NCBI GenBank assembly: GCA_964412785.1
Contig: CAYPQD010000027.1
Location: forward strand, 1-30,244
Direction: 5' to 3'
From: UBA5336 sp964412785
GTDB lineage: Bacteria > Pseudomonadota > Alphaproteobacteria > Caulobacterales > Hyphomonadaceae
DNA: 30,244 bases
The notes beneath the pieces are model-generated. The model was not told the origin of the DNA. It searched no databases and saw only the letters and a list, made by a program, of their open reading frames with translations. Shown here piece by piece: positions 24,496 through 30,244 of the stretch (position 1 is its first letter; the number at the start of each line of letters is the position of its first letter). A program made the position numbers and the translations under genes.

Positions 24496-25704
24496 TCAAC
24501 TGGCTGTGGCGGCGGCCATGAGGCGGGCGACCTGGCCGATGCGTTCGTCGCTGAGGCCGGCCATGTTCACCCGGCCCGACTGCGGCATGTAGATCCCGAA
24601 CTCTACCCGAAGCCGGTCGATGGCGTGCGGTGTCACCGGCAGGAGCGAGAACATGCCCTTTTGGCGAGCAATCGCGGCAAGCGCGTGCGACCCGGTTTCC
24701 TGCACCAGTGCATCAGCGAACCGATGGCGCAGGGCCTGCATCCTGTCACGAACCGCCGTGAGTTCGTCCTGCCAGAGGCGCGTCAGCCCTTCGCTGGAGA
24801 GGATGGTCGCGACAATCGCGGCGCCATGGGCCGGCGGCATTGACCAGGCGGCCCGGGCAATGTCGGCGAGATGGGAGGCTGCCGTCTCCGCCTCTTGCGG
24901 TGCCATTGCCTGCAGGATGAGGCAGCCTGTCCGCTCCCGGTAGAGCCCGAAATTCTTGGAGCAGGAATAGCTGACAAGGGCTTCGGGCGCCCGCTCCAGA
25001 AACGCGCGCACGCCCGTCATGTCTGCGTCCAGACCCTCGCCGAAGCCCTGATAGGCGACATCGACCAGCGGTATCAGGCCCTGGCGGGCGCAGAATTCCC
25101 CAAGATAGGTCCATTGCGCCTCTGTCAGGTCGATGCCTGTGGGATTGTGGCAAGGGCCCTGCACGATCACCGCATCGCCCGGCCGGGCCTCGCGCAGGCT
25201 GTCCATCATTGCAGCGAAATCAACCGCACCCGTCTGCCGCGGGTCGAGATAGCGGTAGAGCGCGCCTTGGCGTCCCGTCGAGGCGACGATGTGAGGATGG
25301 TTCGGCCAGGTCGGGTCGCTCATCCAGATTCGGCCCTCGCTGTTGACGCGGCCGAGGAACCAGATCGCCAGGCTGAGCGCGCCGCAGCCGCCCGGCGTGG
25401 TCAGGGAGACCAGGCGGCCGTCTGATCGCGCCGGCGCCGCGGCGCCGAAGACCAGCGTCTCCACGGCATCGCAGAAGCCGGCATTCCCGCGCGGACCTTC
25501 ATAGGCCTTGGTGCCTTCCGCATCGATGAGCAGGCGCTCGGCGGCCTTCACCGCTTCGAACACGGGCGTTCGGCCCGCCGCGTCGCGATACACGCCGACA
25601 CCGAGATCAAGCTTGCCGGGGCGCGGATCGGCCTGGAAGGCAGCCATCAGTCCGAGCAGGGCGTCGGGAGGGCGCGGCGTGAGGGCTCCGAGGAACATAC
25701 CCAT
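24496..25704 (-). CDS. Aromatic amino acid / aspartate aminotransferase
   Basis: A 402-residue class I PLP enzyme of the AspC/TyrB type, transferring the amino group of tyrosine, phenylalanine or aspartate to 2-oxoglutarate. K250 in SYSCSKNFGLYRERTG is the PLP lysine. N187 in HNPTG, with D215 and Y218 in LVDVAYQGF, are the expected cofactor contacts. Opening text (PDALLGLMAAFQADPRPGKLDLGVGVY) is typical. The start at ATG 25704 has GGAGG six bases upstream. It is the last gene of a minus-strand run with the CoA-transferase genes (42-bp gap). Together with phenylalanine hydroxylase it fits phenylalanine/tyrosine breakdown. TyrB versus AspC preference cannot be decided here. Confidence 0.92.
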   Translation of the reverse strand: MGMFLGALTPRPPDALLGLMAAFQADPRPGKLDLGVGVYRDAAGRTPVFEAVKAAERLLIDAEGTKAYEGPRGNAGFCDAVETLVFGAAAPARSDGRLVSLTTPGGCGALSLAIWFLGRVNSEGRIWMSDPTWPNHPHIVASTGRQGALYRYLDPRQTGAVDFAAMMDSLREARPGDAVIVQGPCHNPTGIDLTEAQWTYLGEFCARQGLIPLVDVAYQGFGEGLDADMTGVRAFLERAPEALVSYSCSKNFGLYRERTGCLILQAMAPQEAETAASHLADIARAAWSMPPAHGAAIVATILSSEGLTRLWQDELTAVRDRMQALRHRFADALVQETGSHALAAIARQKGMFSLLPVTPHAIDRLRVEFGIYMPQSGRVNMAGLSDERIGQVARLMAAATAS

Positions 25705-25746
25705 GGCGGGCCTCCTTGCAGTCTTGTTTTGCGGCGCGCACGCCGC

Positions 25747-26376
25747 TCAGTCTAAGAGTGCGGCCTCGGTCTTGGCGTGCACCTCGTCGGCAGAAACGCC
25801 CGGCGCCAGTTCGGCAATGCGGAAGCCCCTCTCGGCCCGGTCAAACACACCAAGATCGGTGATCACCCGGTCAACCACACCGGCCCCGGTCAGCGGCAGG
25901 GTGCACGCCTTCAGGAACTTGCTCTCGCCGGCCCTGTTGGTGTGGTCCATCACAATGACAACGCGGCCGACACCGGCGACAAGATCCATCGCCCCGCCCA
26001 TGCCCTTGACCAGCTTGCCGGGGATCATCCAGTTGGCGAGATCGCCATTTTCCGCAACTTCCATCGCGCCGAGAATGGCCATGGCGATCTTGCCGCCGCG
26101 GATCATGGCAAAACTGGTCGCTGAGTCGAAATAGGCGGTGTGGGGCAGTTCGGTGATGGTCTGCTTGCCTGCATTGATGAGGTCGGGGTCTTCCTCGCCC
26201 TCATGGGGGAAGGGTCCCATGCCGAGCATACCATTTTCGCTTTGCAGCGTGACATCCATGCCTTCGGGAATGTAATTGGCCACCAGCGTCGGGATACCGA
26301 TGCCGAGATTGACATACATCCCGTCTTCAAGCTCCTGCGCGGCGCGGGCCGCCATTTGGTCACGTGTCCACGGCAT
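25747..26376 (-). CDS. scoB: 3-oxoacid CoA-transferase subunit B
   Basis: A 209-residue subunit that, with subunit A, moves CoA from succinyl-CoA to acetoacetate (SCOT type). The catalytic glutamate is E47 in LQSENGMLGMGPFP. Opening NLGIGIPTLVANYI and GGAMDLVAGVGRVVIVMDHTNRAG are diagnostic. Its ATG shares one base with the TAA of the upstream lipoprotein gene (TAATG), and its GAGG ribosome-binding site lies within that gene, so translation is coupled. Subunit A lies upstream but is separated by two unrelated genes, whereas A and B are normally adjacent. Confidence 0.95.
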   Translation of the reverse strand: MPWTRDQMAARAAQELEDGMYVNLGIGIPTLVANYIPEGMDVTLQSENGMLGMGPFPHEGEEDPDLINAGKQTITELPHTAYFDSATSFAMIRGGKIAMAILGAMEVAENGDLANWMIPGKLVKGMGGAMDLVAGVGRVVIVMDHTNRAGESKFLKACTLPLTGAGVVDRVITDLGVFDRAERGFRIAELAPGVSADEVHAKTEAALLD

Positions 26377-26987
26377 TATTGGTCCTCACATGTGAGTTCA
26401 GATGTCAGCAGGCCATATTCGCTCATTTCCACTGGGGTAAGTGTATGCATCCCATCGGGCGGCGCGGCATTCATTGCGAACCAGTAATAGGAGTCGGGCA
26501 GGCCCATGCGCTTGTAATAATCAATGAAATGGGCGTGGCCAGGATGATCTGGAGGTACATCCTGGGCGCTGTAACCGGCTGTATCCCACCAGGCGTGGAC
26601 GCCGGCTGCCGCGCCGCACGCGGCGGTTCTCCTGATGCCGGCCGCAAAGACCATAACAGCGCCTGACTCAATTCTGGCATCGGCAGGCATATAGGTTTCC
26701 AGGCCGCTCGTCCGGATGAGGTCGGCGATCCTGAGAGCGGTTTGATCGTCACTCGATCCGGGCATATCATGGAAAACGAACGTCGTGGTTTGCGGGTGCG
26801 CAACAAGATAATCCTGCACCAATTCATACGAGCCTGTATTTATGCTGCCGTAAAGCCAGGCGCGGTCGCCCGCCGGCTCTATAAATAATGGATCGTAACG
26901 GTCGTAGGCCTGCTCGACTGGCCGCACGATTTCACGCGCGCACGACGATATCGCGGACGCAACAAGCATGACGAAGGCTACCCGCAA
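26376..26987 (-). CDS. Putative lipoprotein with ClpP-like (COG3904-type) fold
   Basis: About 203 residues from a TTG start at 26987, chosen because GAGGG lies about ten bases upstream and it gives a short lipoprotein signal RVAFVMLVASAISSC with lipid-bearing C16. The open frame extends upstream but would overlap the previous gene. The middle resembles ClpP/crotonase-like periplasmic proteins: YGSINTGSYELVQDYL (residues 46-61), a strand FVFHDMPG, then IESGAVMVFAAGIRR with S108 in the nucleophile position and GVHAWW with H131 in the base position. A third catalytic residue is not clear. The function is unknown. GC content is visibly lower than that of neighbours. Confidence 0.6.
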   Translation of the reverse strand: MRVAFVMLVASAISSCAREIVRPVEQAYDRYDPLFIEPAGDRAWLYGSINTGSYELVQDYLVAHPQTTTFVFHDMPGSSDDQTALRIADLIRTSGLETYMPADARIESGAVMVFAAGIRRTAACGAAAGVHAWWDTAGYSAQDVPPDHPGHAHFIDYYKRMGLPDSYYWFAMNAAPPDGMHTLTPVEMSEYGLLTSELTCEDQ

Positions 26988-27006
26988 GTAATCCAAGCCC
27001 TCGCCC

Positions 27007-27297
27007 TCAATTCGGTAAAAAACGCAGCGCAATCATCAGGATGGCGAGTGAAATTCCCAGTGCACCGCTCGTGCCGAGAACCAGCCGTGTCATCTCTGTC
27101 TTGTGATTGGCGAAATCTGTTTTGAGCTCGCCTTTAATTTCCGTCATTTCGGCTCTCACCTTGGTCAACTCAAGCTCAAGCTTCTGGTTTGTAACCAGAT
27201 CGGATTTCTGATCCTCGACAAAACCAGCGATCGCGTCGCTGACGTTTCGGTTCAGGCCCTCGGCCTCCAAGGCGGTTCGGAATGCGCGTATGTCCAT
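27007..27297 (-). CDS. Small coiled-coil protein with C-terminal membrane anchor (DUF1640/CCDC90-like)
   Basis: A 96-residue protein. Residues 1-28 (MDIRAFRTALEAEGLNRNVSDAIAGF) look like the N-terminal head of DUF1640 proteins. Residues 29-70 form a heptad-rich coiled coil (VTNQKLELELTKVRAEMTEIKGEL). Residues 73-93 are a single membrane span (LGTSGALGISLAILMIALRFL). It is probably anchored in the inner membrane as an oligomer. The function is unknown. The Shine-Dalgarno is weak. DNA is lower in GC than the window (28 of 60 in 27121-27180). It lies between scoA and the lipoprotein gene. Confidence 0.65.
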   Translation of the reverse strand: MDIRAFRTALEAEGLNRNVSDAIAGFVEDQKSDLVTNQKLELELTKVRAEMTEIKGELKTDFANHKTEMTRLVLGTSGALGISLAILMIALRFLPN

Positions 27298-27346
27298 CGC
27301 CAGATTTTACACCCTTTCGTTTCGGCGCTCAAACAAAAAGAGAACA

Positions 27347-28054
27347 TCAGGCGGTTTCCCGCTCCCGCACCGTGCGCTGTTCGATCCGCTTCTCATGCGT
27401 GCCCTGGACGAGGCGGTGCACATAGATGCCGGGCAGGTGGATCGCGTCGGGGTCGAGCGCGCCCGGCTCGACGATTTCCTCGGCCTCCATCACGCAGACC
27501 CTGCCACATGTGGCGGCGGGCTGGTTGAAGTTGCGCGCCGTCTTGCGGAAGACCGCATTGCCTGTTGTGTCAGCCCTCCAGGCCTTGACGATGGCGAGGT
27601 CGGCAACGATGGCGCGCTCAAGGATATAGGTCTCGCCGTCGAACGCCTTGTGCTCCTTGCCCTCAGCGATGACGGTTCCGACACCGGTCCTGGTGTAGAA
27701 GCCGGGAATGCCTGCCCCTCCGGCGCGCATGCGCTCGGCGAGCGTGCCTTGCGGGTTGAATTCCAGCTCCAGCTCGCCGGAGAGGTATTGCCGCATGAAC
27801 TCCGCATTCTCCCCGACATAGGAGGAGGCCATCTTCCTGACCTGCCGGGTCTGCAGCAGCAGTCCGAGGCCGAAATCGTCAACGCCGGCATTGTTGGAGT
27901 AGACGGCGAGGTCGCGTGTCCCTGCGTCACGGATAGCCGCGATGCACAGTTCGGGAATGCCGCACAGGCCGAACCCGCCGGCCGCAATCGTCATGCCGTC
28001 GAAGAGCAGGCCCTCAAGGGCTGCGCCGGCGTCAGGATAGATCTTGCTCGCCAT
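27347..28054 (-). CDS. scoA: 3-oxoacid CoA-transferase subunit A
   Basis: A 235-residue subunit, partner of the B subunit at 25747-26376. Diagnostic segments are FDGMTIAAGGFGLCGIPELCI (residues 18-38), VYSNNAGVDDFGLGLLL, and KMASSYVGENAEFMRQYLSGELELEFNPQGTLAERMRAGGAGIPGFYT. ATTCGRVCVMEAEEIVE lies near the C-terminus. It acts in ketone-body or acetoacetate use, downstream of leucine and tyrosine breakdown. It is followed on the same strand by two low-GC genes before the B subunit gene. The ribosome-binding site is weak. Confidence 0.95.
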   Translation of the reverse strand: MASKIYPDAGAALEGLLFDGMTIAAGGFGLCGIPELCIAAIRDAGTRDLAVYSNNAGVDDFGLGLLLQTRQVRKMASSYVGENAEFMRQYLSGELELEFNPQGTLAERMRAGGAGIPGFYTRTGVGTVIAEGKEHKAFDGETYILERAIVADLAIVKAWRADTTGNAVFRKTARNFNQPAATCGRVCVMEAEEIVEPGALDPDAIHLPGIYVHRLVQGTHEKRIEQRTVRERETA

Positions 28055-28163
28055 GTCCGTCGTGCTGCCTTCGCTGACCTTTGGCGGTGCCTGCCCTCAA
28101 GGGTGCCCGCCCCTGTGCTCAAGCGTATGGCGCGTTTGCCCCCGCCCTGTCGAGGGGGGAGCC

Positions 28164-28379
28164 TCAGGCGCCGGGCGGCCGGTTGTCCCGGCCCTGCCTG
28201 GCACGCCGCCAGGCGTTGACGCCGCTGCCGAGGCCGACCCCGGCGGCGACCCCGAGAATGGCCAGAGGGGAAATCATGCCGGCAGACCAGAGCACCACGC
28301 CAATCAGACCGCCGACCAGGGCCCCCACCAGTCCCTCACCGACGGCCGAAAGCTCGACCTTGCGTTGCGGTTTGCTCAT
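28164..28379 (-). CDS. Small two-helix membrane protein
   Basis: A 71-residue protein with a basic start (MSKPQRKVELSAVGEG), two glycine-rich hydrophobic segments (about residues 17-33 and 36-53) and a basic tail (NAWRRARQGR). Its ATG overlaps the stop of the MFS gene by 4 bp (ATGA), which strongly supports it being real and translationally coupled. I do not recognise a family. The continuous frame extends further upstream, but that part is a shadow of the MFS gene. Confidence 0.7.
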   Translation of the reverse strand: MSKPQRKVELSAVGEGLVGALVGGLIGVVLWSAGMISPLAILGVAAGVGLGSGVNAWRRARQGRDNRPPGA

Positions 28380-29923
28380 GGCGCGCCTGCCCCTGAGTGC
28401 GGTGTCACCGGGGCTTCGCCCGTCAGGTGCTCGGGCGTCCTGTCCGCCTTGACGAACACCAGGACGGCAAGGCCTGCAAGGAACAGAACGCTGATCGCGC
28501 TCATGCCGATCCGCTGGTTGCCCGACCACTCGGTGAAGATCTCGACCAGCAGCGGGCCCAGCCAGACCGTGATTGTGCCAGCGATGGCGTAGAGCCCGAA
28601 GAACTCGCCGACCCGTTCCGGTGGCGCCAGGTGCACCAGCATGGAGCGCGAGGATGAGATGCTTGCCGTCGCCGAGATCGCCAGCGGGATGATCGTTGCC
28701 AGGTAGACGATGCTGGCAAGGTCGCTGAAGACGATCCCGTCCCAGACCGGGCGATTGTCGACAAGGCCGAAAAAGAGTTGGTTCGGCGTAAGAGAGAGCT
28801 GGACGAGGAGGGTCGCCAGCATCACGGTGATCTCGATTATCAGGGCGCGCTTCGGACCGACCGCGCGGTCGAGCAGGCCACCGACAATGCCTCCGCCAAA
28901 CGCGGCAACGGACGAGACAATGGCGTAGACGGACAGGTCGACAAGCGTCCAGCCGAACATCAGCGCCGCGTACACCGCACCGAGGGTCAGCAGGGCGGCC
29001 ATGGCATCGGCGTAGAGCATGCGCGCGAGCAGAAAGGTCAGGATGTTGCGGTTCTGCGAGGCGCGCCGAACCGTCGTCCACAAGCCGACCGCGCCATTGC
29101 GGAACGCCTTCGGCCAGCTTGCCCCCGGTGTGCCCCCATCGCGTGCCCACAGGAAAAATGGCACTGCGAACACGACCAGCCACACGGCCGTCAGCGGCCC
29201 GGCCATGCGGAAGTGCTCGCCGCGCGCCGGGTCGATGCCGAACAGAGGCTCGGCAAATGGCACGCCGATCATGTCGGGCAGGGCAAGGCCGAACACGATG
29301 ACAACAAGCAGGAGCGCGCCGGCCAGGTTGCCAAGGCCCAGCCCGAGGCCGGAGATCATCGGCAGGGATTGCGGCCGCCCGGCCACGCCCAGCATCGCGT
29401 TATGGGTGACCTCCGAATAGGTGTAGGCAACATAGGCAAGGACGAGAAAGCCCATCGTCATGGGGATGGAGTGACCCGATCCGTCTGGCGCGGCATACCA
29501 CAATTGCCAGGCGCCAAATGCGAGAATGCCGAGAAACACGGCCATGATCGGCTTGCGCCGCCCGCCCCGGTCGAGCGCGGCGCCAAGGAAGGGCGCCGTC
29601 AGCGCGGCAATAAAGCCCGCAGTCTTGGTGACGGAGGCGATCGCGGCCTGCCCGGCCGCATTGGCGCGCGGCTGCACCTGGTCGGCCGGCACGCCCGCCA
29701 GGTCGCCGCTCGCGATCAGGGTCTGACCGATCACCCCGGCGAAATAGGGGGCAAACACATAGATGACGACGAGGATGTAATAGGGGTTGCGGGCCCACTC
29801 GAAGATCACCCAGCCGAGGCCCGGCTTGTCGAGGGCGCCGCCGAGATCGCGCGCTGGGTATGCCTTGTCTGTCGCAGGGACGGCCCCCGGCGGTATGTTG
29901 CTCGCAACGGGCGCGTCGGTCAT
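28376..29923 (-). CDS. MFS transporter of the UMF1 / Atg22-like group
   Basis: A 515-residue inner-membrane transporter with about twelve spans. The first span region WVIFEWARNPYYILVVIYVFAPYFA is the group hallmark. The MFS inter-helix loop appears as GAALDRGGRRKPIM (about residues 115-128) and again, weaker, as GLLDRAVGPKRAL. The later part has ISATASISSSRSMLVHLAPPERVGEFFGLYAIAG, also typical of this group. The start at 29923 follows GGAGG six bases upstream. It is the first gene of the minus-strand run down to the aromatic aminotransferase. The substrate is not known; amino acid efflux is the role of the yeast relative, so it is only a hint. Confidence 0.88.
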   Translation of the reverse strand: MTDAPVASNIPPGAVPATDKAYPARDLGGALDKPGLGWVIFEWARNPYYILVVIYVFAPYFAGVIGQTLIASGDLAGVPADQVQPRANAAGQAAIASVTKTAGFIAALTAPFLGAALDRGGRRKPIMAVFLGILAFGAWQLWYAAPDGSGHSIPMTMGFLVLAYVAYTYSEVTHNAMLGVAGRPQSLPMISGLGLGLGNLAGALLLVVIVFGLALPDMIGVPFAEPLFGIDPARGEHFRMAGPLTAVWLVVFAVPFFLWARDGGTPGASWPKAFRNGAVGLWTTVRRASQNRNILTFLLARMLYADAMAALLTLGAVYAALMFGWTLVDLSVYAIVSSVAAFGGGIVGGLLDRAVGPKRALIIEITVMLATLLVQLSLTPNQLFFGLVDNRPVWDGIVFSDLASIVYLATIIPLAISATASISSSRSMLVHLAPPERVGEFFGLYAIAGTITVWLGPLLVEIFTEWSGNQRIGMSAISVLFLAGLAVLVFVKADRTPEHLTGEAPVTPHSGAGAP

Positions 29924-30122
29924 GGCAGCCTCCTCGCCGCACCGTTATCGGGGCGCGATATCGAAGCGTGGCCCATTCGCGCGCCTTTGCAAAGACCCGT
30001 TCACCGGCGGCGGGAGGGCGCGGTCATCAATCTGCCAATATGCGAGTGATAACAAGTCGCACTTGCGTCCGCGTGAGCAATCGGAAACCTGGCGCACATG
30101 CAATTCATTCCGAGGATGTCCC

Positions 30123-30244
30123 ATGGTCCGAGCCTCGCGCACCGTCTGCCTGTCTGCCCTGTCCGGGGTTTTGGCCCTTGCCATTGCGGCTGATACCAAG
30201 CTGCATGGACCCAAAACCGATCCCTTGCAGTGCAGGGCAAGCGC
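30123..30244 (+). CDS. Partial reading frame with signal peptide, running into repeat copy 3
   Basis: ATG 30123 has AGGA about six bases upstream, and the frame begins VRASRTVCLSALSGVLALAIAA, a good Sec signal peptide with cleavage near A23. From 30193 the frame is read through repeat copy 3 (DTKLHGPKTDPLQCRAS) and leaves the window open. If copy 3 matches copy 2 further on, the frame would stop at the TGA inside the first core hairpin after about 53 residues, so this is either a gene cut by the repeat or a very short exported peptide. Confidence 0.45.
   Translation, partial: MVRASRTVCLSALSGVLALAIAADTKLHGPKTDPLQCRAS
30193..30244 (-). repeat. Dispersed structured repeat, copy 3 (cut by window edge)
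   Basis: The last 52 bases are the reverse complement of the right half of the core in copies 1 and 2: the end ATACCAAGCTGCATGG, the hairpin arms GGACC and GGATC around the AAAACC loop, and CCCTTGCAGTGCAGGG. The bases just outside (30192 and lower) do not match the outer module, which fixes the core boundary at 30193. Confidence 0.85.

Overview
The window looks like chromosome of a GC-rich alphaproteobacterium. The clearest marker is a full-length GcrA cell-cycle regulator (21833-22357), with a GANTC (CcrM-type) site in its upstream region. The gene content (SdhCDAB, NDH-2, phenylalanine hydroxylase, Stf0-type sulfotransferase, DUF885 peptidase) would fit the Caulobacterales/Maricaulales/Hyphomonadaceae range, but that placement is inference. 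I see no rRNA, CRISPR array, intact IS or prophage. There is one tRNA gene.

Layout. 1-335: a dispersed structured repeat (copy 1), then a GNAT acetyltransferase. 5541-920 (minus): succinate dehydrogenase operon sdhC-sdhD-sdhA-(six-helix membrane protein)-sdhB, convergent with the GNAT gene. 5625-8149 (plus): a secreted DUF885 metallopeptidase translationally coupled to a class I glutamine amidotransferase. 8417-12422 (plus): a degenerate alpha/beta-hydrolase, an ECF-type sigma factor, and an exported von Willebrand A protein with five tandem 87-residue modules. 12423-12880: a scar-like stretch with a tRNA relic, a lipoprotein stub, a repeated 16-mer and tRNA-Ala(CGC). 13659-12880 (minus): a small outer-membrane beta-barrel. 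14030-18497 (plus): a sugar-nucleotide block of UDP-glucose dehydrogenase, UDP-glucuronate decarboxylase, phosphoglucosamine mutase and a formyltransferase. 21616-18521 (minus): ABC-2 permease, thiD and NDH-2. 21833-24262 (plus): gcrA, phenylalanine 4-hydroxylase and sulfotransferase. Repeat copy 2 follows. 29923-24496 (minus): UMF1/Atg22-type MFS transporter, small membrane protein, CoA-transferase A subunit, two genes of visibly lower GC, CoA-transferase B subunit and aromatic aminotransferase. The window closes with a signal-peptide reading frame that runs into repeat copy 3.

How the genes fit together. SdhCDAB and NDH-2 both feed the quinone pool. Phenylalanine hydroxylase (Phe to Tyr), the aromatic aminotransferase (Tyr to 4-hydroxyphenylpyruvate) and the 3-oxoacid CoA-transferase (acetoacetate activation) fit aromatic amino acid breakdown, although the middle steps are not in this window. 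Ugd and Uxs should make UDP-glucuronate and UDP-xylose for a surface glycan. GlmM makes glucosamine-1-phosphate.

The most unusual feature is the repeat family. A 116-nt core packed with hairpins occurs three times (81-196, 24243-24358, and 30193 to the window edge). Twice it is joined to a separate ~80-nt module, but in opposite relative orientation. Base changes between copies largely preserve one hairpin. Copy 2 supplies the last codons and stop of the sulfotransferase gene, and copy 3 begins just after a signal-peptide coding segment.
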